DNA from: Myxococcales bacterium
Lineage (GTDB): Bacteria; Myxococcota; Polyangia; Polyangiales; Polyangiaceae
Direction: 5' to 3'
NCBI GenBank assembly: GCA_020430865.1
Contig: JAGQIY010000944.1
Coordinates: 1 to 5,623 of the forward strand
Length of the DNA: 5,623 nt
Shown here piece after piece: positions 1 through 5,419 of the stretch (position 1 is its first letter; every line of letters begins with the position of its first letter). Both the position numbers and the translations under genes were made by a program. A model generated the notes under the pieces. It was given only the letters and a program-made list of their open reading frames with translations, did no database searches and was not told the origin of the DNA.

Positions 1-496
1 CAGGGAAGCTCGAGATGTCGTAGTAGACCTCCCCGGTGCCTTCCGGGATGTACGCGTGCCCACGGTCCAGAAGCTGCTGAACCTGAACCAGCATGTCCGG
101 GATGTGGTCGGTGGCACGCGGATACTGGTGCGCGTTCTGAATCCCCAGGGCAACACGGTCGGAGTGAAAGCCATCCTCGAAGTGTCGCGCCACCTTGAAG
201 GGGTCCCAGCCAAGCTCACGAGCCGTCTTCTGCAGCTTGTCCTCCCCACCCGCGTCCGCGCGATCGTCCTCCGTCAGGTGCCCCACATCGGTGATGTTCA
301 TCACCTGGGTCACCTCGAAGCCCCGATACTCGAAGTAGCGGCGAAGCAGGTCGGCAAACACGAAAGAACGGAAATTTCCGATGTGCGCCGTCGAGTAGAC
401 CGTCGGACCGCAGTTGTAGATCTTCACCTTGCCCGGCTCGATGGGCCGGAACTCCACTTGCTGCTTCTGACGCGTATCGTAAAGCTTGAAGGCCAT
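1..496 (-). CDS. cysS: Cysteine--tRNA ligase, N-terminal third (partial at left edge)
   Basis: Class I aminoacyl-tRNA synthetase that charges tRNA-Cys with cysteine in the cytoplasm. Only the first 165 residues are present; the family is usually about 460-500 residues, so the remaining catalytic domain, the KMSKS loop and the anticodon-binding region lie beyond the window. The visible part has the family signature near the N-terminus: YNCGPTVY at about residues 27-34, whose Cys29 matches the first zinc ligand, then HIGN at 38-41 as the HIGH-type ATP motif, then MNITDVGHL at about 66-74 and GGEDKL at 83-88. The ATG at 494-496 is the chosen start because an in-frame TAG lies only 15 bases upstream, leaving at most a CTG as an alternative. 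No good Shine-Dalgarno is visible. The upstream gene on this strand ends 512 bases away, so cysS probably has its own promoter. Family assignment is secure. Confidence 0.95.
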   Translation of the reverse strand, partial: MAFKLYDTRQKQQVEFRPIEPGKVKIYNCGPTVYSTAHIGNFRSFVFADLLRRYFEYRGFEVTQVMNITDVGHLTEDDRADAGGEDKLQKTARELGWDPFKVARHFEDGFHSDRVALGIQNAHQYPRATDHIPDMLVQVQQLLDRGHAYIPEGTGEVYYDISSFP

Positions 497-536
497 CAGG
501 AGGCTGCTCTAGCCCATCGGGGCTCGGTCGCCAAGC

Positions 537-557
537 CGGGCTCAGTCGTTGAGCGCG
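537..557 (+). repeat. Direct repeat, copy A (21 bp)
   Basis: The core is GGGCTCAGTCGT followed by GAGCGCG, with one base between the two blocks. It matches 946-966 at 20 of 21 positions; the only difference is T here and A there at base 14. A shorter relative, GGGCTCGGTCG, lies at 520-530, exactly 18 bases upstream of the matching part of this copy. The copy sits 41 bases upstream of the cysS start codon, so it could lie in the cysS promoter or leader. Function unknown. Confidence 0.6.
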
Positions 558-945
558 GCGGCTCCCACGGCCCTCCTGGTTCGGGCTTGAATGGGGGTCG
601 CTAGGCAAAGCCAGCGTGGCGGCTTCGTGCGAGTCTCGGCCTGCGCACAGCGACCAGAGAATCTACGCTTCCAGCTCTGAGCTGAAACCAGCCGCGAGCG
701 TCCAGCGCGAGGACCGGCCTCACGCAGGCTACGCTCACCCGCCTCGGCGCCCGAACCCTGCGGGCCGTTACGCCGCCTCCACAACTCCCTCGCTTTTCCT
801 GGAGTAAGGTGACGAGAGGCTCTTCAAGGACAGCGCCGTCCGATGGCTTGAGTTGCTTTACGGCTCGGCTCGGGCTTCGCCCATTGCCTCAGGGAAAAAC
901 TCATGGCGCTCTCGAGGCTGGCGGGCTGCGGGGTCCTTGCCGGTT

Positions 946-966
946 CGGGCTCAGTCGTAGAGCGCG
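946..966 (+). repeat. Direct repeat, copy B (21 bp)
   Basis: This is the second copy of the repeat at 537-557, in the same orientation and 409 bases away, with one mismatch. It begins 43 bases beyond the stop codon of the diguanylate cyclase gene, in its 3' untranslated region. It overlaps a GGTTCGGGCT 10-mer (942-951) that also occurs at 578-587. The two copies therefore lie near opposite ends of the spacer. Confidence 0.6.
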
Positions 967-1008
967 AGCCACTGCAAAGCACGGCGCCGACTGGACATCC
1001 CCACGGAT

Positions 1009-3183
1009 CTACGCGGCGCTCGCGCCGCCCAGGCGCGGGCTCCAGGCGGTGGAGCGATTGCGGCCGCCGCGCTTGGAGGCGTAGAGCGCCTCGTCGGTGG
1101 CCTTGAAGAGCGCCTCCCAGTCGCGGCCTGCGACGGGGAAGGTGGCGACGCCGACGGAGCAGGTGCAGCGCACGGTCTGGCCGTTGGCGTGGAACGTGGT
1201 GCCCTCGAGCTCGGTGCGCACGCGCTCGGCGAGCAACATCGCGCCGGCGGAGTCCGTCTCCTCGCAGACGACGACGAACTCCTCGCCGCCGAAGCGACCA
1301 ACAGCGTCGGTGTCGCGCTTCTGGCGCTTGAGGATGGTGCCGAGCCCCTTGATCACGATGTCGCCGACGTCGTGACCATAGGTGTCGTTGACCTTCTTGA
1401 AATGATCGATGTCGCAGACGAGGACGCTCACGGGCTTCTCGAAGCGCTCAGCCGAGCGGATCATGTGACCCGCCGTCTCGATCAGGGCTCGCTTGTTGAG
1501 CAACCCGGTGAGCCCATCGGTGGTCGCCAGCTCTTCCAGGCGCTTGACCATGCGGGCGTTCGCGAGGCTGACCGCGACGTGGCTCGCCAGCACCTCGAGG
1601 GTCGTGCGTGCGTCGTCCCCGAACGCTCCCCGCTGACTCGAACCGAGCACCAACGTGCCGAGCGCCTTCTCGTGCACCAGGAGCGGCAGCACCAGCAGCG
1701 AAGGCATGGCCGGCGGATTCAGGCGCTTGCTGAACACCACCTGGCGCTTGGCGTCGTACTGACCGCGGTAGGGCAGCGGGTGGTGATTCTCCACCACCAT
1801 GCCGACCAGCCCCGCGTTGTGTCGGAAGCGCCGGCCGACCAGCTCGTCGGCTCCGGCGCCGCTCACCGCGCAGATCTCGTGCTCGGCGGTGCTCTTGTCG
1901 AAGAGCGTCACGGCGGCGAAGTCGAAGCTCGCGAACTCTCGTGCGCTGGAGACCCCGTGCTCGATGACCTGCGCTTCAGTCGTCGCGCCGGCCAGCAGCT
2001 CTGCCGCGCGGTAAAGCTTGCCCTGCTGCACCTTGGCCCGCTCGAGCTGGATGAACACGCGCTCGTTCTGGATCGAACGACTGAAGAAGCGCGTCGCCTC
2101 GTGGAGCAGGGCCTCGTCGTCGTGGGTGAACGGCTGCTTCTCCGGGCGGTCCACCACCAGCATGCCTCGCGGCTGGCCACGCTCGAGCACCGGGACCGCG
2201 CACGCCGCGCCGACGCTGGGAACCAGCGCGTAATACGGCAGGTGTCTGCCTGCCTTGCTGCCGTTCAGGCTCACCGGACCGCCGCGACTGAAAGCCGCAG
2301 CGAACAAGCCCTCCTTGGCCGAGAAGGGACCGGGGTCGATGTTCTGCGCGGAGGTCGAGATCTCGTGGATGCGCAGCTTCTCTCCAGCCGCGTCGAGCCA
2401 CAGCAGCACCGCCGTGCGCGCTCTGAGCGAACCACGTAGCAGATCTAGCGCCAGGCTCAGCGCCTGGTGGATCTCTTCCACACCGGAGCGCACCAGGCGC
2501 TCTTCGTCGGTCTCCAGCGAGCCGGGACGCACGGAGGTGCGCTCACTGCGCGCGCCGTTGCTGCTTGGCGGTCCGAGCAGGCGATAGGTGCGCGCGGCTT
2601 CACGCAGCTTGTCGAGCTCGGAGTCGATGTGCGCCCGAGACAGCCGACGTACGCGGGTTATCTCCGCACGGAACACGAAGGCGTTCACGGACGCAAACCC
2701 CACCACCAGCGCGGCGTGACCCCACTGGTTCCAGATCGCGTCAGTGCCCTTGCTGAAGCCGACGATGGCCGCCTCGAGTCCCAGGGTGAAGACGACGATC
2801 ACGATCGTCGCGCCAGGGCGCGCGAAGGCCGCCGCCAGCATCATCAGCACGTAGACGGCTGGGTAGCTCGGACCGTCCAGCCCGCCCTGGGTCTGCAACA
2901 CGATCCCGAACGCGAGCACCACCAGGTGCGTGAACAGCTCGATGTCGAGGCGCAGCGCGTCCTCGGGAGTGAGCCGCTCGAGGCGGCGCACGAGCCGCAC
3001 GAGCAGAGAGATCACCAGGCCCACGCCGGCGATGGCGAGCCACCACCAGCCGAGCGGGTGGTGCTCCGTGACCCGCACCTGGCTCCACACGAGCAGCGCG
3101 CCGAGCGCCAAGCTGATCGCCAAGCCCGCGGAGCGCGCGATCGCTTGCTGTACTGCGAGAGCGCCGCGTACCAAGGGATCCAT
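1009..3183 (-). CDS. Membrane-anchored GAF-GAF-GGDEF diguanylate cyclase
   Basis: Predicted to make cyclic di-GMP from two GTP at the cytoplasmic membrane. The 724 residues read in order: six hydrophobic segments at about 17-34, 46-65, 83-97, 107-121, 124-142 and 155-171; a charged, probably helical linker at 172-200; a low-complexity hinge at about 204-225; GAF domain 1 at about 230-375; GAF domain 2 at about 395-545; and a GGDEF domain at about 550-712. The cyclase domain looks complete: DGLTGLLNKRA near 556, metal ligand Asp591 in DIDHFK, guanine-binding Asn599 and Asp608, and GGEEF at 632-636. An RxxD inhibitory site (Arg623, Asp626) lies five residues before GGEEF, so product inhibition by c-di-GMP is expected. 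Neither GAF domain shows the NKFDE cyclic-nucleotide motif, so the ligand is unknown. The ATG at 3181-3183 lacks an obvious Shine-Dalgarno but begins just ahead of the first membrane helix. The peroxidase gene ends 107 bases upstream on the same strand. Confidence 0.93.
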   Translation of the reverse strand: MDPLVRGALAVQQAIARSAGLAISLALGALLVWSQVRVTEHHPLGWWWLAIAGVGLVISLLVRLVRRLERLTPEDALRLDIELFTHLVVLAFGIVLQTQGGLDGPSYPAVYVLMMLAAAFARPGATIVIVVFTLGLEAAIVGFSKGTDAIWNQWGHAALVVGFASVNAFVFRAEITRVRRLSRAHIDSELDKLREAARTYRLLGPPSSNGARSERTSVRPGSLETDEERLVRSGVEEIHQALSLALDLLRGSLRARTAVLLWLDAAGEKLRIHEISTSAQNIDPGPFSAKEGLFAAAFSRGGPVSLNGSKAGRHLPYYALVPSVGAACAVPVLERGQPRGMLVVDRPEKQPFTHDDEALLHEATRFFSRSIQNERVFIQLERAKVQQGKLYRAAELLAGATTEAQVIEHGVSSAREFASFDFAAVTLFDKSTAEHEICAVSGAGADELVGRRFRHNAGLVGMVVENHHPLPYRGQYDAKRQVVFSKRLNPPAMPSLLVLPLLVHEKALGTLVLGSSQRGAFGDDARTTLEVLASHVAVSLANARMVKRLEELATTDGLTGLLNKRALIETAGHMIRSAERFEKPVSVLVCDIDHFKKVNDTYGHDVGDIVIKGLGTILKRQKRDTDAVGRFGGEEFVVVCEETDSAGAMLLAERVRTELEGTTFHANGQTVRCTCSVGVATFPVAGRDWEALFKATDEALYASKRGGRNRSTAWSPRLGGASAA

Positions 3184-3290
3184 CGTTCGTTCGCGGCTAT
3201 CAGAAGCCTGAGCGACGGGCCTAGTTTCTGGCGGCGTTTCCCGGCGCGTCTCACCCCCGAGAAAAGGAGGAACGCGCTGCAGCTACGAGG

Positions 3291-3779
3291 TCAGCCGAGC
3301 GCCTTCTCGACGGCCGCCTTCAGCTCGGGAGCCTCGGGCTCCACGGTGGGAGCGAAGCGCGCGATCACCTGACCGTCGCGGCCCACCAGGAACTTTGCGA
3401 AGTTCCACTTGATGTCTCCAGGACCGTCGGGCTCGGTCGACTGCGAGGTCAGCCAGCCGTAGAGCGGGTCACGGCCAGGACCGTTGACCTCGACCTTGGA
3501 GAACATGGGAAAGCTCACCGAGAAGTTCGTGGTGCAGAACTCCTGGATGTCCGCTTCGCTGCCCGGCTCCTGAGCGCCGAACTGATTGCAGGGGAAGCCG
3601 AGCACCTCGAGGCCTCGATCGGCGTACTGCTCGTAGAGCTTCTGCAGCCCGTTGTAGTGCGGCGTGAGTCCGCACTTCGAAGCGACGTTGACGATCAACA
3701 GCACCTTGCCGTCGTACTCGCCAAGGCTCTGGTTCTCTCCGGTAATGCGCTTGAGGCTGAAATCGTAGACGCTCGACAT
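3291..3779 (-). CDS. Glutathione peroxidase family protein (Cys type, BtuE-like)
   Basis: A soluble thiol peroxidase that reduces hydrogen peroxide and organic hydroperoxides; bacterial members usually take electrons from thioredoxin rather than glutathione. The 162 residues match the usual length of about 160. The catalytic tetrad is visible: Cys36 in NVASKCGLT, Gln70 in GFPCNQFGAQEPG, and Trp125 and Asn126 in KWNFAKFLVGRDG. Cys82 in EFCTTNF sits where the resolving cysteine of two-Cys members such as E. coli BtuE lies, and Cys64 is the conserved FPCNQF cysteine. There is no selenocysteine. The open frame extends 12 residues further upstream to an ATG at 3813-3815, but the start at 3777-3779 (MSSVYDFS) is preferred: it fits the family N-terminus and follows a GAAGAG ribosome-binding-like stretch with a 3-base gap. 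The YjfB-like gene ends 102 bases upstream, so co-transcription is possible but unproven. No signal peptide. Confidence 0.95.
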   Translation of the reverse strand: MSSVYDFSLKRITGENQSLGEYDGKVLLIVNVASKCGLTPHYNGLQKLYEQYADRGLEVLGFPCNQFGAQEPGSEADIQEFCTTNFSVSFPMFSKVEVNGPGRDPLYGWLTSQSTEPDGPGDIKWNFAKFLVGRDGQVIARFAPTVEPEAPELKAAVEKALG

Positions 3780-3881
3780 GCGCTCTTCGCTAACGCGAGC
3801 GCCGCGCGGCCGCAACCAGCGACTTCAGGCTCCGAGCCGCCTCACCGGCGACCGGTCAGATCCCCAGCTTCAGCCAGCTCA

Positions 3882-4064
3882 TCACGCCACCACGTTCAGG
3901 TTGTGACCGGTGCTGCCCTGGGGCGCGCGAGGCGCCGAAGCGTCGATCAATGCCACGGCCTGCTGGCCCATTTCCTTGGTCGTCGCCTGGGCCTTCGCCA
4001 GCACTTTGACGGCCATCTGTTCCGGCACCATGGCGGCGCTCAACTGACTCGATACTGCGTCCAT
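3882..4064 (-). CDS. Small YjfB-like putative motility protein
   Basis: A 60-residue protein resembling the YjfB 'putative motility protein' family (Pfam PF14070 as I recall it), whose biochemical role is not established. The features that suggest the family are its length, the MDAVSSQLSAA start, the central amphipathic segment MAVKVLAKAQATTKEMGQQAVALID at about residues 17-41, a short Pro/Gly-rich linker, and a C-terminal LNVVA at 56-60 resembling the family's LDVxA ending. There is no signal peptide, membrane segment or cysteine. The ATG at 4062-4064 is the only reasonable start; no clear Shine-Dalgarno precedes it. The stop codon overlaps a downstream ATG in a TGATG arrangement that opens a frame of only eight codons. 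The peroxidase gene begins 102 bases downstream. The family call rests on remembered pattern similarity, so an unrelated small helical protein remains possible. Confidence 0.65.
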   Translation of the reverse strand: MDAVSSQLSAAMVPEQMAVKVLAKAQATTKEMGQQAVALIDASAPRAPQGSTGHNLNVVA

Positions 4065-4253
4065 GTGCTAGCAAACGGGCGCTGCCGGGAAACCTGTAGT
4101 GACGCGCGTGAGAGCCGGCTTCTGTCGCGGCACCTGGACCTACATGGACGCCCACGACTGGGTTCGTCGGGAGCCGCTCGAGCAGCAGTTATTTCCGCGC
4201 GAAAGCAAGCGACGCCCACGCGCTGCCAGTCGCTCGGGTCCCCCAAATAGCGA

Positions 4254-4284
4254 CGACGCGCAGAGCTCGAAGCTCAGCGCGTCG
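4254..4284 (-). terminator. Strong hairpin downstream of the outer-membrane protein gene
   Basis: A long inverted repeat with 13 base pairs: arms 4254-4261 plus 4263-4267 pair with 4271-4275 plus 4277-4284, interrupted by one A-A mismatch (4262/4276) and closed by a three-base CGA loop. It begins 43 bases after the stop codon of the outer-membrane gene. On the minus strand it is followed by TCGCTATTTGGGG, a poor T-run, so it is an imperfect intrinsic terminator. It may instead be a 3' end protecting structure. A smaller perfect 6-bp hairpin (GGCTGC/GCAGCC, 4303-4317) lies between it and the gene. Confidence 0.45.
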
Positions 4285-4327
4285 CCCATCCCTGTTTCGC
4301 CTGGCTGCTAGGCAGCCGAGTGTCCGA

Positions 4328-5005
4328 TCAGAACCAGCCGACGAGGCCGGCGTTCAGACCGAAGTTGCGCGCTGTGACATCCGATTCGGCGTCCCCTTGC
4401 TTCGTCGTACCGGACAGACCGAAGTCGATGGTGGGCCCGACTTGAAGTCCGAATCCAGCGATGGGTGAAACGACGAGAGCGCCCTCAGCGCCGAGGGCCA
4501 GCCCGCTGACTTCGGTGTCGTCTGGATCACCCTCCATGGTAGAGGAGAAATAGGTGATGCCACCTCGTACCCAGAAGTCGACACCATCGGTGACTGGAAT
4601 CACGTAGCCGACGCGGGGCGCCAGAACGAAGCCGTGCTCACCCGGCTGGTCGACGTCCTTCTCGACGCCCGTCGCGGTAGCCTGATCAGCCTTGCTGCTC
4701 TTGGAGTAGTAGCCAATCGAGCCGCCCAGGGACACGCCGTCTGCCACCATGTAGTCGAGCGCGAAGCGAGGAATCGCGAACGCGGTCGGGGTGTCGGCGT
4801 TCCAAACGAGCCCAACCGACGTGCCACTGCTGTTTATGTCGTCGCCCCCATCTGGAGTCACGGTCGTCGACCACAGATTCACTCCGAACACGCGCTCTGC
4901 ACCCAGCGCCAGCTGTCCGGGCTCACCCAGCTCATCCGCCGCCGAGGCGTTGAAGGAAACCAGCCCGGCGAGGGCGAACACACTCAAGAACAAGGCTTTC
5001 CGCAT
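4328..5005 (-). CDS. Secreted outer-membrane beta-barrel protein
   Basis: Probably a small outer-membrane barrel of 225 residues; its substrate or role is not recognisable. Residues 1-22 are a typical Sec signal peptide: Arg2 and Lys3, a hydrophobic core from about 4 to 18, and a cleavage site after Ala-Ser-Ala (22/23). The mature part is rich in Gly, Ser, Thr and aromatics, with alternating hydrophobic stretches such as 90-101, 125-137, 142-154, 165-179 and 183-197, consistent with roughly eight strands. It ends LVGWF; a C-terminal Phe closing an alternating strand is the usual recognition signal for the BAM assembly machinery. There are no cysteines. The ATG at 5003-5005 is firm: AAGGAG lies at 5014-5019 with an 8-base gap, the best ribosome binding site in the window. 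It faces the exported basic protein gene across a 414-base divergent region, and the YjfB-like gene follows 263 bases downstream. Confidence 0.85.
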   Translation of the reverse strand: MRKALFLSVFALAGLVSFNASAADELGEPGQLALGAERVFGVNLWSTTVTPDGGDDINSSGTSVGLVWNADTPTAFAIPRFALDYMVADGVSLGGSIGYYSKSSKADQATATGVEKDVDQPGEHGFVLAPRVGYVIPVTDGVDFWVRGGITYFSSTMEGDPDDTEVSGLALGAEGALVVSPIAGFGLQVGPTIDFGLSGTTKQGDAESDVTARNFGLNAGLVGWF

Positions 5006-5013
5006 TTTGAGGA

Positions 5014-5019
5014 CTCCTT
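5014..5019 (-). promoter_or_regulatory. Ribosome binding site of the outer-membrane protein gene
   Basis: AAGGAG on the minus strand, separated by eight bases from the ATG at 5003-5005. It is a near-consensus Shine-Dalgarno and settles the start codon. The other minus-strand genes here lack one this good, suggesting this is the most strongly translated gene of the group. Confidence 0.85.
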
Positions 5020-5023
5020 TGGG

Positions 5024-5043
5024 GCGCGGTCTTCGGGCCGCGC
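5024..5043. other. GC-rich hairpin with UUCG loop in the 5' leader
   Basis: Arms GCGCGG (5024-5029) and CCGCGC (5038-5043) form a perfect 6-bp stem. On the plus strand it extends by U-G and C-G pairs to eight pairs closing a C(UUCG)G tetraloop, an exceptionally stable loop. On the minus strand, which carries the outer-membrane gene's leader, the stem is six pairs, a C-A mismatch and one more pair over a CGAA loop. It ends four bases before the Shine-Dalgarno, so it could stabilise the message or influence ribosome access. Confidence 0.55.
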
Positions 5044-5070
5044 TGTTTCAGGACCAAGGTCGAGGCGTTG

Positions 5071-5101
5071 GACGCGCCCCCCGCGCGACGCTTCCAAAAA
5101 A
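5071..5101 (-). promoter_or_regulatory. Possible ECF-sigma-type promoter for the outer-membrane gene
   Basis: On the minus strand a T6 run (5096-5101) is followed by GGAAG (5091-5095), then 16 bases, then CGTC (5071-5074). This matches the general ECF pattern AAC-N16-CGT with one mismatch (AAG for AAC). It would place the transcription start near 5065 and give a leader of about 60 bases containing the hairpin at 5024-5043. GC-rich DNA yields such matches by chance, so this is a suggestion only. Confidence 0.25.
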
Positions 5102-5161
5102 GCCGCCACGCAAACGCCAAACCCCAGCCAGTCGCGCAGCGAAGTACCGCGATTCGGCGAA

Positions 5162-5173
5162 TTGGTCCACCAA
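5162..5173. promoter_or_regulatory. Short inverted repeat, possible operator
   Basis: TTGGT and ACCAA form perfect 5-bp arms around a two-base CC centre, in a locally less GC-rich patch of the divergent intergenic region. Its position, about 157 bases from one start codon and 247 from the other, would suit a regulator binding site, but arms of this length occur by chance. Confidence 0.2.
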
Positions 5174-5419
5174 ACGGCGACCCGACCGCGGCGGAAACAC
5201 CCCATCGTCCAGCTGCGAATCCGCGTTCGCTGTCTCGCACGGGGACAAACCGCGCGGAACTTTCGCTGATCGCTCCGCGCCCCTCTTCCGGGGAGCACAG
5301 GAGCGCCACACCTCCAGCAGGTTCATTCTCACTGGAAATTCGACCACCGAGACCCAAGCACTCGTCACGCGCCCGTGTCAGGCTTAGCGGTGCGGCGACG
5401 GCCGGCATGCGGGGGATTG

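Larger units (their letters stand above)
497..1008. other. Gene-free spacer between cysS and the diguanylate cyclase gene
   Basis: This 512-base stretch has no reading frame that looks like a protein: the open frames on both strands are short and rich in Arg, Ser and Pro, as expected from non-coding GC-rich DNA. It must contain the cysS promoter and the 3' end of the diguanylate cyclase transcript, but I could not pick a convincing sigma70-type promoter or a hairpin followed by a T-run. It holds two near-identical 21-bp direct repeats, a third shorter related copy at 520-530, and a shared 10-mer GGTTCGGGCT at 578-587 and 942-951. A small GGGC/GCCC hairpin at 872-882 and a 5-bp stem at 749-765 are weak. 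I found no tRNA cloverleaf. Confidence 0.6.
5006..5419. other. Divergent intergenic region between two exported-protein genes
   Basis: These 414 bases separate the start codons of the minus-strand outer-membrane gene and the plus-strand basic exported protein. The half nearest the outer-membrane gene holds its ribosome binding site, a leader hairpin and a possible ECF promoter. An inverted repeat TTGGT-CC-ACCAA at 5162-5173 is a possible operator. Between about 5175 and 5400 I see no convincing gene, promoter or terminator; the open frames there are Arg- and Pro-rich and lack family resemblance. Confidence 0.6.

Noticed and set aside
56..604. A 182-codon plus-strand open frame
   Set aside because: It is antisense to the conserved N-terminus of cysS, which explains the coding signal.
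740..770. tRNA-like T-arm around GGGTTCGGGC on the minus strand
   Set aside because: The loop does not fit TTCRANY and no matching acceptor, D or anticodon arms are present.
1013..1028. 7-bp inverted repeat at the end of the diguanylate cyclase gene, considered as a terminator
   Set aside because: It lies within the last codons, has a two-base centre, and is not followed by a T-run; GC-rich Ala/Gly codons produce such palindromes readily.
1189..2439. A 416-codon open frame on the plus strand, opposite the diguanylate cyclase
   Set aside because: It is antisense to a gene with full domain and motif support. Its product is rich in Arg, His, Leu, Ala and Glu with no family signature, as expected for a complementary frame in GC-rich DNA.
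2467..3372. A 301-codon plus-strand open frame
   Set aside because: It lies opposite the membrane part of the cyclase and the end of the peroxidase gene, crosses the spacer, and reads as His/Arg/Gln-rich low-complexity sequence.
4067..4085. Possible sigma54 promoter just upstream of the YjfB-like gene (GG and TTTGC blocks on the minus strand)
   Set aside because: The distance between the GG and GC elements is two bases too long for sigma54, and it would lie almost on the start codon.
3184..4327. c-di-GMP riboswitch of the GEMM type in the spacers near the cyclase and the YjfB-like gene
   Set aside because: I looked for the conserved CACGCA and ACGCAAAGCC-like blocks in the spacers at 3184-3290 and 4065-4327 and did not find them in order.
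4634..5387. Overlapping plus-strand open frames of about 200 codons
   Set aside because: They are opposite the outer-membrane gene and run into the non-coding divergent region; composition is Arg/Pro/Ser-rich without recognisable features.
4932..5408. Minus-strand open frames of 100-158 codons upstream of the outer-membrane gene
   Set aside because: They overlap the start and signal peptide of the outer-membrane gene in other frames and resemble no protein family.
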